Shown here: positions 11,471-23,745 of the stretch, one piece after another
Layout: each line of letters begins with the position of its first letter
How positions within the stretch are numbered: the stretch's first letter is position 1
NCBI GenBank assembly: GCA_015680685.1
Contig: MNCI01030542.1
Coordinates: 151,357-215,356 of the forward strand
Source: Gnetum montanum
Lineage: Eukaryota > Streptophyta > Gnetopsida > Gnetales > Gnetaceae
Direction of reading: 5' to 3'
Length of the DNA stretch: 64,000 bases
Notes under the pieces: generated by a model
Told to the model about the DNA's origin: nothing
The model's database searches: none
Seen by the model: only the letters and a program-made list of their open reading frames with translations
Made by a program: the position numbers and the translations under genes

Positions 11471-12010
11471 CTAAATTAGAAGGAGATTCAAAAAATGGAA
11501 TGTGGTTGTCTATCCATCAAGGTGGTAGTTGCACTGGCCTGTCTTGGCACTAGGAAAGGTCTTACTTATTCGATGTTGACCAACTACTTTTTATTTGGGC
11601 TTTCAAGTTTGTAAATTAACATGGCCCTAGAGGGAAAGGTTTGATCAATTATATGAGATCCCTTCCACAATGTTTAAAATTTTACTTTTTGGGGTACATG
11701 TGTGGGGTTCTAGTAGAGAACCCTATCTCATAGTTGAAGTTTTACCTTTCGTATTCTAAGGTTATGATGTTGCTTGCTAAATGCCTTGTGCACGTCATTC
11801 AAAGATAGGACTACTAATTGGTTTTCATCTAGCACATTCAGATTAATCAATCTTTCTTTCTATGCTAGACTCAATTTAAGATTCAGATCATAGGCTATTG
11901 AGAGTGTAGGTCAATAGTATCCTACCATTAGGATTGTTATGGCTATGCATCTCCCTACATAGTGGCTTCTACAAGGTCCTTCATGAGCATCCTAGAGAAC
12001 ACGTAGTTGA
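11470..12010 (-). pseudogene. A2 integrase remnant, catalytic core deleted
   Basis: On the minus strand the C-terminal part of integrase is recognisable by alignment with D: the stretch encoding the DLHLDL..AQKQRL..LN.LDENQL region lies around 11790-11905. The HHCC zinc-binding end (HEG..YVG.. region) is at about 11935-12000. The roughly 600 bases between these, which hold the D,D35E core in D (42180-42785), are missing; the join is at about 11907-11911. Many stops also interrupt the remainder. A2 could not integrate with its own enzyme. Confidence 0.6.
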
Positions 12011-12640
12011 TCTTCGTCAGGGACACACCATTGAATCAAGTCATCGACACACACCTTGTAGAGGTGTCCATTGATTTCCATAAAGTATTTAGCCTGATGA
12101 AGAAATTATTCCTTCTTTCTAAAGTCAAGATCTTGTGGCATCTCTTGAGTGAGAAGATAGGTGAGTATGCCATTGTACCATGTTGTTTTTGTGGGTTTTT
12201 GTGCATTTATTACTCCTATAAAGATGAGTTCATGTGGAAACTAATTAGAGAGTGGGCTATCCTTGTCTTTATTATCTCATCTTAAGCAAGAGAGGTGGTT
12301 AGCAACCACATTCTCAGTTCCTTTTCAATCTACCATCGTGAGATCAAATTCCTGCAAGATTACAAGTCACCATATGACATGAGGGCTCACCATTGGCTTA
12401 TTCATGAGGAAGTGGATTACACTATGGTCTATGTGGACAAATACTTTGTAGCCAAGCACATAGTACCTAAACTTTTCTAGAGCATACACCATAGCCATTA
12501 GTTCTTTCTCTGTGGTGGTGTAATTTAACTATGCTTCCACAATGCTTCAGTTCATGCAATGGATGTAGTATGAATGTTTCTTATCATCCATCTATGTGAG
12601 CACTACTCCCAAGGCATAGTTAGATGCATCTATCATGATG
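12010..12640 (-). pseudogene. A2 RNase H domain
   Basis: The minus strand gives YYVLGYKVFVHIDHSVIHF, LMNKP and QEFDLTMVD..KGTENVVANHLS around 12290-12480, the same order as in B (26013-26375). The DHS motif and KGTENVVA(D/N)HLS are typical of plant Ty3/gypsy RNase H, which removes the RNA strand during reverse transcription. Stops interrupt the frame and the D of ADHLS reads N here. The spacer to integrase (12010-12290) is also present. Confidence 0.6.
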
Positions 12641-13730
12641 TGGCCCCCCCTGGACTAGTCTGGTGCTCGTAGAATTAGTGTTTCTACGAGTTTCTCTTTT
12701 AAGTGTTGAAATGCATGTTCACATTCCTTAGTCCAGATGAAAGGTGCATCTTTCTTTGTAAGTTCTACCAATAGTTTTATGATCTTAGAGAAATTCTCTA
12801 TGAATCACAAGTAGTATCCAGTGTGTCCAAGGAATGACTAAACATGTTTAATGGTCTTTAGTTGGCGTGTTATTCCTTTGATGACCCTTATCTTTTCTGG
12901 GTCTACCTCAATCCATTTTTGTGAAATTCGATGCCCTAGTACAATGCCTTCTTGGACCATGAGATGGCTCTTTTACTAGTTGAGCTACAAGTTTGTTTCA
13001 ACACATCTCTTCAACACTTGCTTAAGGTAATCCAAGGCTTGTTCAAATGTAGCTCCATAGTGGAAAAGTCATCCATGAAGACTTCCATACCACTACCAAT
13101 CTATTGCTGAAAGATACTAAGGACTAGGTGTTGAAATGTTACAGGGGCATTGCATAGATCAAATGGCATCTTACAATATGCAAAAGTCCCCCAAGAACTC
13201 CTGAATGTTGTATTGGCCTAACCTTTTGGTGTAATTTGGATTTCTTTATAGCCACTATAACCATCCAAGAAGCTATAATAACTATGCCCGTATATGGTGT
13301 CCAACACTTGATTCATAAATGGCAATGGAAAATGATCTTTAAACATTGCCATATTCAATAGCTTGAAGTCGATGCAAACCTACCATTTGTCACCTTTCTT
13401 CAGTACAATTATGAGTGGGCTAACCCTCTCACTATCCACGATTAGATAGATGCACCTCACCTTGAGGAGTTGTTTAATTTCCTCTTTGGCAATCTACTTC
13501 AATTTGGGGTTCAGCCATCTCTGTGGCTACCTTCTAAGCTTCATGGTTGGGTTAGTGTAAATGCAATGCTGGCATATCCTTGGATTGATTCCAATTAGCT
13601 CTGGATACAACCAAGCAAAGGTTGTTGGCCATTTGTTAACTACCTTTAATAGCCTTTCTTTTTGTTTAGGAGCAAGTTTGGCATTAATTATGATTAGTTT
13701 ACCATTGTTTAAAAATGCATATTCCATGTT
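12640..13730 (-). pseudogene. A2 reverse transcriptase domain
   Basis: The minus strand carries the FMDDF catalytic box (about 13064-13080, minus) preceded by the CNAPVTFQ-type region, and ends with EYAFLNNGKLIIINAKLAPKQKERLLKVVNKWPTTFAWLYPEL at 13527-13727, which aligns with the protease-RT linker of B and D. This would be the DNA polymerase of the element. Several in-frame stops and lost codons make it a pseudogene. Confidence 0.65.
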
Positions 13731-14560
13731 GGCCAGTAAATTTTTTAGCTCTAGAGGTTCCTACTTGAAGTTATCAAGGATTTTCAACTCTCCCCAACAT
13801 GTATCATCATCTTCATTAGAGAGTTGGAAATGAACTTGTTTAATTTCGTCCATGCCTTCAACATAAGCACATGTTAGGCTCTCAGTTGGGTCCATGCATA
13901 ATGTGTTTCTATTTGAATTAGTTATCAACCACTAGGTGCCCTCATGTTTTGTGGCTGCTGTGTACAAACACCTTTGAATATTGATTTCTTATGTACATTG
14001 ATTGCATGTTTTAATGTATGTACTTTTGATGGACCAAATATTTTGCACACAATTGCACCCATTATCACTATACACAATGCATGAAATATGTTTCTTCTCT
14101 ATTTTTCCTAATTCATTTTCTTTGGATATTTCTAGAGATAGGTCCCTTATGCTCATATGTGTATCGATCATGCTTAACTAAGTTATTTCCATATTCATGG
14201 AAAAATCACTTGTGCAGTTTTCAACCTTGATCACCAGAAAATCAACAGGATAGGACCACCCACAAACTATGGTCACAGTGTCCTCTACTAATCCCATAGG
14301 GATAGTAATTAGCTAATTTTCCAATTCTAGATAGATGTTACTCTTCTTGAGAGGGGGTAGGTTTCAGGCCTTGTACATGTCATGCAAGATGAGATTAACT
14401 TTGGAACTAGAGTTGAGAAGAGCCTTGCATGGTTCATGTCCAGCAATCTATAGGTAAATGAGTGGGCTTCCTAGGTTAGATCTTTTCATGGAAAGATTTC
14501 CAACCTTGATCCAGTCAAAAACAACACGAGTTAGCATTACAGTGTGAATATGAGGTGGCA
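13730..14560 (-). pseudogene. A2 protease region
   Basis: The minus strand shows DTHMSIRDLSLEISKENELGKIEKKHISCIVYSDNGCNCVQ at 14040-14171, closely matching the D protease (CLGIRDLSLEISKKN..). It is preceded by the hydrophobic core and by a degraded DSG active-site region near 14400-14420. The protease would cleave the gag-pol precursor. Stops and substitutions disable it. Confidence 0.6.
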
Positions 14561-16990
14561 CTTGGTTTCAAGGGCATTGAAAGGTATTTGATGTAGAGGA
14601 TGAGGGTATTGGAGACGTAGGATGATCAACCGTACTATATTGTGAGGGTTGGAGAGGATTGTTGGGTCAGAAGAAGGGTCCTTTTTTTTGGATCAATTAT
14701 CTAAACTACTTGGCTAGAAAGCCAATTGTGAATTTATAGCCCTTGTAGCATTTCATTGTTATGACTATGGAGGAATCTCACCCTTCATGGATGGGGTAGG
14801 AGGTAACTAGTTTGATGGTAGAGGTGTGTGTGCAAATGGATGTGAAGGATGGTATGGATATGGGTTCTCCCCTCAAGCAAATGGGGAATGTGTTCAATGG
14901 TACTTTGAGGGGTAATAGTGATGCTAAAATGAGGTATGACTTGCAGAACTTCTTAGAGAGATAGGTTGCTAAACATAGTACTTGTATGAATCTAGTTGCC
15001 TATAAGGGTACTACTACCTTGGTAGTGGCATTCCCCACGATTATGGTTGGTACCACTATTGGTATTATTCATAAGGTTGTGGAGGAACTCCACTTGGGTA
15101 GTAAGCTTGTTGTTGTTGGTGGAACTACCTTGGATTGCCTTAAGGATAAGGCAATCGTCTAGGTGCTTGCCTATGTGTTAGTTGAGGATTCAATGCATAC
15201 ACCCCAGACTCTTGTAAGTGTGACACCATAAGGAAAAAACCCTTTGGATGTTCGTATTGACAGATTTCACAATCAATTTCATCATTAGAGTTAGTTTCCA
15301 CAACTTCTTCTATGGTAGCAACTTTGCCCTTACCTCTTTGGTAGGCACATTCAGCTTCTTTTCACCTTCTATGGTTATGATCACTATTTTTCTTTTTGGA
15401 TTCTTCAAGAATCTTCATAGAAGTTTGAACTTTTTCATCCAAAGAGTCCCATAATTTATCGACCTTTGCTGAAATATTAGAAATAGATTTTTGGATGGGC
15501 AAGGTTTTCCTATTCATCACTTCATCAAGTGGTGACTCCTCCTCATCACAAAATTGGATCTCCCATTTCCTAATGGAAGGATCCCTATTATACTCTTCTG
15601 CACTTTGCCTTTTTCATAGCTCACCTTCTTCTTTTGCTACCTATTCAATTAAACTTTGGATGTGATGAGCTCTTAGTTCAGACAATCTTCCTTGGGCGTA
15701 CAACCCAAGGGTTCTTCTAGTTTATGCTTTGAGCCATCTATGATGTGGTGAAGTTGTTCCCTCTGAGAATAACCATGGCTAGGGCATCGATGTAAGAGTG
15801 AATAGTATTTATCCATGGTAGCATCCAAGGGTTCATGTATTCCCTATTTCTAGCCTTGGATTTGCCTTCTCAGATTAGACACTCTAGAGTACATCTGGTA
15901 TTTATTATTAAATAGCTCTAACATGGTACTTCATCTATGAATAGATTCCAGCTCCAAGGACTGGTATCAACTTTTAGCTTCTTTAATGAGTGTCCTTGGG
16001 AAAAGCTTGAGTTTCTGCCATTCATTTTTTATGTTTTGTAAGGCACAGGCATCATGGAAAGCTTGTAGATGTGTTTGTGAATTAGAGTTGTATCCCCCGT
16101 CAAATCTTGGGATAATATTAATGTACACGCATTTGATTCAACTATCTTTCATATGCCTAGTTGGAATTAGGCATACTTTGAGTCACCAATAGAGGTTCAC
16201 CATCATCACTGCGTCGATGATGGTTTTGGCCACCCCTTTAGTCTTGATGGCCTTCACAGTCATTATTGTCTCGTTAATCACCTTCATCACGATTATTTTG
16301 ATGACAGCTTCTATGAGAACCATCAGATGAAGATGAATGTTTAGAATCATATGAAGAGGATGAAGAGGAAGGTGAACCACCACTACCATCATGGTTTCTG
16401 GCACCACTTTTTTACTTATTACGATCACCATCCGTAGAACCCTTGCCATTGTAATACTTGCCTGAGTTCCTACCTTGGGTATCACTTTTTCCTAAACCTA
16501 TTTTATGAATAGTGTATTGTAGGTTTAGGTTTACACCCTCATCACCAATAACAAGGGATGGAAAATCTTCATGTTGAGAACCTTCAAAGGGAGGATCCTC
16601 ATTGCCATTGTGATCTGGTAGGAATAAGGGATTAGTGAAATATTTTTTCTTCATAGCTTCATGGAGCTTCTCTTGATGTCAATCTCACTTGCATTATGTT
16701 TCAATGGGATAGTAGTTCTTAGTATCATAACCATTCATAATGTATTCTTTATGAAGATCTGCAATGCCCAAATTTTTAAGGGTTTGAAACAGCATCCTTG
16801 ACATAGATCGATTAAGGGGTAAGACAATGTTGCCCTCCATATCACACCATTGCAATTGTTCATACTAATGTAGGATGAAGGTGAAGTCTGGTACATAATT
16901 ATCTGGATGAGCATATATCACTTTGCACTCCTATGGGATCAATGATTTCACAACTGCACGCTTGTGAGAAGAAGAAGAAATTTTGCAAAA
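14560..16990 (-). pseudogene. A2 gag
   Basis: Aligned in order with B gag on the minus strand: a proline/tyrosine-rich tail (14560-15180), a CX2-type CEI..HPKGF block near 15220, a KE-rich linker (15400-15650), the gag core (about 15960-16190), and a charged N-terminal part (KYFTNPLFLPDHNGNEDPP, GKYYNGKGSTDGDRNK at 16412-16654). The expected start (ATGTCTTCTTC in B) reads ATTTCTTCTTC at about 16980, as in D, so the start codon is lost or lies elsewhere. Numerous stops are present. Confidence 0.6.
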
Positions 16991-17113
16991 CAAAATAAAA
17001 TTATTAGTGTGCTTTTATAATTCTATGTATAGTAGGAATGATATTGACCTTGAGGTTCGTACAATGATATTAATGATATTCACTTAAACCTAAATAGTGC
17101 ACGTCTCAACAAA

Positions 17114-17137
17114 CAAGGTCCCTGGCAATAGGGTGAA
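17114..17137 (-). promoter_or_regulatory. A2 primer binding site (degraded)
   Basis: Minus TTCACCCTATTGCCAGGGAC stands directly after the LTR end. It corresponds to TTGGCGCTGTTGCCAGGGAC of element E, with the first positions altered. Confidence 0.6.
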
Positions 17138-18008
17138 TGATGAGTGGTGAGGTACCCCTATGTCCAACCATACAAATCACAAACATTCACGTACAATCTA
17201 ATCAAATTAAACGGACTTTGTAGTTTTCGGTGCACTAGTCTTCTAGGAAGTGAATCTTCTCTTAAGATCAATCGTTGTCTTCCCAATTACACTTGTGATG
17301 TACACTGATATGGTTAGGTGTAATTGAGGCATCTAATTTTTATCATTTTATATTTTATGATTTGGTGTTCAAATGAAGATAAAAGTAATTGGATTAACGA
17401 ATTTAAATTAACTAATTAACTAGTGTCTAACTTGTTCTAATATAAGCATCCAGTCCCACTTTCTGCACACATCCTGAACCCACATATCCACTGCTAGGTC
17501 ACAAAGCACTATGCTACTGGTGTATTAAGCAATAACGTTGCTTGGATTACCAAGAGAATACGTGTTACGCTCAAGGCAGTTGTACTTATGTGTATGATCT
17601 ATCTTGCTAAATTACTTCATTAACTTAATTATGAAAAATATTTAATAAATAATTGAAAACATTAAATGCATAAATAAAATATTTAATCTATCCATAATGC
17701 TACAAGGTTTATCAGAAAGCTCGTCTTTATTGCTACACACATTTTCGTGCTTAGGTACAACAATGCTTGAATAAAGATCTGCACACTCAATGACTCTTGC
17801 TAGGGGCACTTGAGAGAAAAATTCTAACTTTTAAATGAACAAACTGCAAGAGCTTCACTGCTACTAAAATTTTTATTGTCATAAATTCAATTGGTGGGCA
17901 TGTATTTATAGTCAAATACAAACACTGCGTCGATGCGGCCTCATCGACGCATGATACAATGCATCGACGAGGCCTCATCGATGCAGCCAACAGAACTGCA
18001 ACTCATCA
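17138..18008 (-). repeat. A2 5' LTR
   Basis: On the minus strand it runs from TGATGAGTTGCAG (18008) to CACCACTCATCA (17138), 871 bases. Upstream of the TATA box (plus TATTTATA, 17903-17910) lie two near-palindromes built on CATCGACGAGGCCTCATCGATG. The LTR is inserted in the protease of element F: F coding sequence starts at 18009. Confidence 0.8.
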
Positions 18009-18420
18009 CTTATCATATATGTTAAGCATAAAATTAAGATTAACAAAAGATAATTGGAGTTGTCCTAATATACACTTAATTACTACATTAATTGTGGCTA
18101 ACCAGGGTCTACCTAATATAATGGGAAAACAATCTAGATCTTTTACTTCAAAAACTACAAAATCAATTGGGTATTTTCCTTTTTCCACCTCTATTATCAA
18201 ATCTTGTACTATTTCTATGGGTTTTACATTAAAACAAACTACCAAAGATATTGTCATGTTTACTTTTTTCATATCCTCCAAATCAAGTGACCTAGCCATT
18301 TCTAGTGGCATGATATTAATACTCACTCCTAAATCCAATAGGGCATTTCCAATAACTTCTCCATTTATTTTAATTGGAATGGTAGGAACTCTTACATCTT
18401 GGTATTTTGGGAGTTCATGA
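18009..18420 (-). pseudogene. Element F aspartic protease
   Basis: The minus strand reads DLGVSINIMPLEMARSL, then NMTISLVVCF, PIDFVVFEV and PIILGRPWLATINVVI. DLG is the active-site form seen in Athila-type proteases (in place of DSG/DTG), and IILGRPWL is the conserved flap-to-C-terminal motif. The 18006-18338 segment is open for 110 residues, while upstream codons hold stops. It was cut after QLQLSF by the A2 LTR. It would process the F polyprotein. Confidence 0.7.
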
Positions 18421-20587
18421 AATTTTATAAGTTGAGAAAAATTATCAACTAAATAAACTTGTTTAGGAATCTTTTCCTTTCTTCTCCTAGTGCAAAATTC
18501 TTTTAAGTACTAAAAACATCCAAAGGAATATACAAATATAATTTACTAAACATTTTTTCAAGATGGGCTTTAGTTGTAAAATCTTCTTGTAATCATTTAG
18601 GAAAAGGAGGTAAAATTGGTTGTCTAGAAAATGGTGTTTATTCTATTTCCCTAGTTGGTTGATCTTTTTCTTCCTCATTTAATGCTTGGGGCTAAACTTC
18701 TTCTTATGTCCCTACTCCTTGAAATCTCACCTTCTTTCGGGGTTTAGGATCAATAATTTTTCCACTCCTAGTAGTGATAGAATGTAATTGTTCCTTTCCC
18801 TTTCTCTAAGATGTAGGATTTGGTTCATGTTAAGAAAGTAATTCATTCTTGGTTAGGTCTTAAAATATTCTTCTTATTTCACTCATGAATTGTCTACTCT
18901 CTTTAATGAAGGAGGTAAGACTTCAAGTGAATTTATCCAAATGTTCATTAGTTGGATTCTTAAACAATCTAAATTTATTTTTAGGATATTGTTGTTGGTA
19001 AGGTGGTCTTTGTGGAAAGTTCATTGTTGGTTGGCTTTTACATTGTTGAAGAGCCTTCACTGATTCTTACATTTCTTCATGACAATATAATAAGGTTGGA
19101 TAAGTGGTGCAGTCATATTGTGGACTACCACAAATGCTACACACTTCACTTTGTACCACATGAGCTTGTTTCTTTATCAAATATGTCAACTCATCTACTT
19201 TGTTATTTAATTGTTTAGTTTGTTGGGTCATGCCTTGCATAATGTTGGATTTTGACCATCTTTTTCTTTGATCAACTAATGAATCTATAATTCTCTAGCC
19301 ATCTTCAAAATGTTTCCACCACATGCAAAGTCAACATTTTGTCTACAATAGGGTAACAGGCCTTCTACAAAGATTTGAATAAGTTGATGGGCTAGAAATC
19401 CATGGTTTGGATTCTTCAAACAAAACCCTTTAAACCTATCAAAAGTAATCTTATAATATTCATCTTCTTATTGCATAAATCTCATTAATTGATTTCTTAA
19501 TGAATGCAAGGTGTTATTAGAAAGAAATCTTTGAAGAACAACATCTTTGAATTCATCCCATGAACTAATTTGTGTCCTAAGGATTTGTAGCCAAAAGTTA
19601 GCTTTATCCTACTTTGAGGTGTTTAGAGTAATCATTTTAGTTCTATCCCTACTTTGAGGTGCTAACATGGCTAATGTGGTTTTAAATTCTTTGATGTAAG
19701 TAACCAAATCTTCATCATTTGTTCCCTTAACGATAGGTGATAAATGAATGTTTTTAACTTCTACATCTCTTCCTTGTGGAAAACCTATTGGTCCTTAAAA
19801 GTTTGATTGATGTCCTTTGATTTAATAAATCCCTAAGAGTTTGTCCTTGGTAGGTCTGTCCAACTAGAATATTTGAACTTAAACTACCAAACGAAAGAGG
19901 AATTGAACCAAGAGTAAGTGAAGGAGGTGTGTAGTCTGAAGATGATCCCATTATGAAAGTGGTAATTGTTATTGGGGTCACAATAGGGCCTGGTATAGAA
20001 ATAGAGGCTAATGGTGTAGATGGAGTTTGTAAATTTAAAGTATTTATAGGTTGGGTAGTTCCTCCTATTGTGGTTACATTAGTTAATATTTGGGTAGTAT
20101 TTAAATTTTGGGATGTTTCCCATGTAGTTGAACTCATAGTTTATATTTTAGTAGTTGAAATGTTAAATAAATAATTAAAAGTTGTGGAAAAATTGTATTG
20201 TGTTCTTTCCCTTCCTATGAAAGTTTCCTCTGCCAAAGAGGAAGAACAATCAAGATTCAGTTGTATTAGTTCCTCTTGTTTTTGTTTTGAATTAGCTCAT
20301 GTACATTTATAAAGACTAAAAGTATGTTTAGAGGGTTGGATTTGTGTTGGTTTCCTTAGTTGCTTTACTGATTTCATTTAACGATCACACTCTTCTTTGG
20401 TACATTCATGGGCCACTAATCCTAAGACTCTACAAATTGATTTAATTACTCCTACTGTTTCTACTTTGATTGTAAATTTCTTAACAATTTCTATAGGTTG
20501 GACACTAAGAGGAGTTGATTCTTAGGATCTTACTTTTTCCTTATTTTTAAATTTCTTAATACAAGAAAAACAATCAAAAGAAACCAT
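18420..20587 (-). pseudogene. Element F gag
   Basis: The likely start is ATG at 20587 (MVSFDCFSCIKKFK), 155 bases after the primer site; this reading leads in frame, through a few stops, into MSSTTWETSQNL at 20137. A T/P/S-rich segment follows, then the Retrotrans_gag core (SWDEFKDVVLQRFLSNNTL, HSLRNQLMRFMQ, KGFCLKNPNHGF, IQIFVEGLLPYCRQ) at about 19330-19560. A Cys cluster, CSICGSPQYDC, lies at about 19115-19150, and the Athila-like TTRSGK block further on. It forms the particle and binds RNA. About a dozen stops are present. Confidence 0.65.
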
Positions 20588-20719
20588 TTCTAGAACTACT
20601 CAACAAAAGGAAAAATAAAATAAATAGAAAGAAATTAAAGTGTACCTAAAAATTATAAAAGTTACAAAATGAATTTGAAAATGTACAGAATCCTTAATGA
20701 CTATTAACTCTACCGACCT

Positions 20720-21659
20720 CCCTAGGAACAACACCAAATTAACGAGTTAGCCAAAGTTTGGTGCTAAATTACCTTAATAGTTATCTTTGTTGTAGAGATT
20801 TTCACCTCATCTATGACTAACCCACGAGTTGTATCTGTGAAGGAATGATTCAAAGTCAAAAAGATCATCAAGATAAATAACAATTGGATTTGAATTCAAT
20901 TGAAAATACCACACTTATAACTATCACTCATAAGTAAAATTAACAAAGCTTCACCTTAACTTCTAATATTAAGTTCAAATATAAACTCAACTAATTAAAC
21001 CAAATTTAAATCATATGAATTTTTCATAAATACAAAAGATCACAAAGGAGACGTCAACTAATTCATAACCTTGCTCTGCTGTCTCCACGTTGCAACAACT
21101 TCACAACCTTCATACATCAATGGTTGTTGATTTTCACAAAGCATCAACACTCTTGCTTAATAGTTTTAATACAAAAAAGAATTCAATTTGGTGTGGGTTC
21201 TCTCTTTAAGTTCTCCTCTTCCTCATACATAGTTGAGGTTCTTATTTATACTATGAAGGCATTTTACAATAATGTATAAAAATAATCATTTTGATAATCG
21301 ATTGGTATCGAAGAATTTGATAACAATTGATTCAAATATTTATCAAAATAAATCACCAATTCTGGCATTCTTGATCATCAATACAAATTTTCCTTTCTAT
21401 GAAAATCAATATCTTGGATTCTTCTTGAGACTTGCTCCATCAAAATTCATGTTATGGATCCATATCGTAGCCAATGTGTGGATCGATATAATCACTATTA
21501 ATCTCTATCACTCCCACAATTTCCTATGATAAATAAGCTTAAAAGAGAAATTACTACTTATTTATTTAAACTATAAAAATCAATTATCTTTGATAAATAA
21601 AAACATTAAAAAAATACTAGCTTACAATGTTAAAAACTAAAGCAATTCAGGGTTTAACA
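20720..21659 (-). repeat. Element F 5' LTR and primer site
   Basis: On the minus strand TGTTAAACCCTGAATTGC (from 21659) opens the block, a TATAAATAAGAACC box lies near 21236-21249, and the LTR ends near 20743 with CTAACTCGTTAAT. The primer site TTGGTGTTGTTCCTAGGGAG follows; it is a changed version of the tRNA-Asp complement TTGGCGCCGTTGCCGGGGAG. Only one LTR is in the window, so its exact ends are inferred. Confidence 0.6.
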
Positions 21660-22061
21660 TGTACTAACTTTCTACTTCATTTATGAGTATCCTTGGAAAT
21701 AGTTTTAGCTTTTGCCATTCATTTTGCACATTTTGCAAGGCATAGGCATCATGGAAGACTTGTAAATGATTTTAAGGATCTAATTTATATTCCCTCTTAA
21801 ACTTGGGGATATGTTCATATCAAGTTGTTTAATGCAACTATCCTTCAAGTATATAGTGGGAATTCTAAAAGCCTTTGAAATGTTCAACATATTTCTTGTA
21901 GCAAGAAGGGGCTCATCATGGTCATAACAGTCCTTGTGGACTTTATCATGGTCATGATGCCTACAATGAGTCATGTTGTGCCTTCATTCTCTATGATGTT
22001 CATCCTCTATCTATTGTTCATGCCCTTGATCCCTGTTGTCTTAGTAAGATCTATGATCATC
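21660..22061 (-). pseudogene. Element C gag, left part
   Basis: The minus strand encodes HDEPLLATRNMLNISKAFRIP and KDSCIKQLDMN, aligned with HDEPLLATQSMLDITKAVRIP in B gag. The piece is bounded left by F and right by B; the direct continuation upstream in gag is at 31784. It carries frameshifts and stops. The last five bases, TCATC (22057-22061), are the target duplication of B. Confidence 0.7.
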
Positions 22062-22852
22062 TGATGAGTGGTGAGGTATCCCAACACTCAACCATACAAA
22101 TATGAGCGTTACACACATGATCCGGTTGAACTCCATAGACTAAGTGCCTACACGCCTCATAGAACACTTAGGGTTAATCATTTGTTGTCTTCCCAGACTT
22201 GTATTTGTCACGGTATATGGTTAAGTAAGTCCGAGGTATATGATTTTTATGTCTTTTCAGTTTTATCTCCTATGCTAGTGAGGTGAAGGGTTGAAAGGAC
22301 TAATTAACTAACTCTGACTAACTAACTAACTTAATTAACCTAGTGTTAGCATCCGTTCCCACTTACCGTTCACACCCTGAACCAATGTAATCATGGTTAC
22401 CAAACGCTAATTGTTGCTGGGATCACCACACGTAACGCACGTGCTCGAAGTGGTCGTACTAAGGCACTTAACTAGGAGAGAAGGATTGAGAGAGATTTAA
22501 TAACTAATAAAGCATTTAAATGAAAAATAATAAATAACAGTAAATAAAAGTCCTAATTAGCCTATTCCATGCACTACAAGGTTTATCCAAGAAGCTCATC
22601 TTTTTTTCCATACACAAACATGTGTTCAGGTACAATATTTGCTCAAATAAAGATCCGTTCACTTTGGAGTTCCTACTATGGGAATATGGAAAATATTCTA
22701 TCTTTGGAGGGATCAAATTGCCAGAGTTTCATTACGGTCTAAGCCTAGGATGAGAAACAAAGGAGATCCGCCTCTTATTTATAGACTTAGCGGTGCACCG
22801 CGATATCGCGTGGAATGCAATATTGTGGCCCATGCGATATCGCATCCCATCA
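22062..22852 (-). repeat. Element B 3' LTR
   Basis: Minus strand: TGATGGGATGCGATATCGC (22852) to GGTGAGTAGT-side end ..CACTCATCA (22062). Two intact GCGATATCGC palindromes and one mutated copy precede the TATA box (plus TATTTATA, 22776-22783). The polypurine tract AGTCATGGGGGTA (minus, 22853-22865) abuts it. Confidence 0.9.
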
Positions 22853-22929
22853 TACCCCCATGACTAAATGAAAACTCATCCTCGAGTTCCTTACAATAAT
22901 ATCGGGAAGGTATGAGATTATTGACTCAA

Positions 22930-23220
22930 AATGGAACTAATGGGATGACATGTGAATGGATCATCATTACAAGACATGACAAAACTAGTGTTCATGACAA
23001 CAAGAGTGAACACCTTATTACATTTGAAATCAGGCCTTATTTGGTAGTTGAGAGAGAAGAGAAAAGAGAGAAAAAGTCTTGATGCTGCCAATGCAAAGAT
23101 TGCACCTTTTGTTGTCCATCTGTAAGCGCACCATCGATCTTACTCCTTGCAAAGCTGCTTCAGCACCGATCCATTCCAAGTGTTTCTTCCAGATCCAATC
23201 CATTGTTGTATGATCATCAT
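22930..23220 (-). pseudogene. Element B small ORF behind acceptor-like site
   Basis: On the minus strand, TGTGTTGTGTGTGCAG ends at 23221 and is followed at once by ATG ATG (MMIIQQWIGSG). The frame continues with NTWNGSVLKQLCKE, one TAA where E has a glutamine codon, then DRW, a hydrophobic stretch LAASRLFLSFLFSLNYQI, and KVFTLVVMNTSFVMSC. The E copy at 59652-60068 reads the same frame without the stop for 138 residues. No family is recognised. A spliced accessory protein is possible, but plain DNA conservation would look similar. Confidence 0.4.
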
Positions 23221-23745
23221 CTGCACACACAACACAGTCTTATATTAGCAAGGATAAATGAATCATAACGCAATTGTTACCTTGCTTCAGTGTAAGTCCA
23301 TTGGCTGAGTTGTGGTATGGTTGATATGGGTCTGGAGATATAATATTGATGACTACCGAAGGTGTAGGGGTTAGGAGAAAATCGAAAAAATGGGGCCCCG
23401 TACCCCCATGACTAATCGCGAACCTTCGGTAGCGAGAGAATGGAAAAAGAAAAGGAGTAAGAAAGATGGATAAAAAGAGACAACTATAACTTAGATGAAG
23501 TAGATGTCAAGATGGAAACAAAAAAAATAAAATTGATTGCAAAAATGTTAAGGAAAAGAAGTTAACTGATGCACCAAATAGGAATGTTAGTGGGTCCTCC
23601 CCAAAGCAGGCTCATTCCCTTAATGCCCTGACAAACCCACATTTAAAGAGTTCATAGGCTTTGGGAATTTCATTCGGAACAAGAGTTAAAGTCTTAACCA
23701 TAAGAATTTACCAAAAAGAAAATGATGCATCAACCAAGATATACA

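Larger units (their letters stand above)
18009..21659 (-). mobile_element. Element F: 5' half of an Athila-like element
   Basis: Minus-strand LTR, primer site, gag and the start of protease, cut by A2 at 18008. The rest of F should lie left of the window. F is inserted in the gag of element C at 21659/21660. Its sequence is unrelated at the DNA level to the A-E lineage, and its gag and DLG-type protease resemble Athila elements. Confidence 0.7.
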
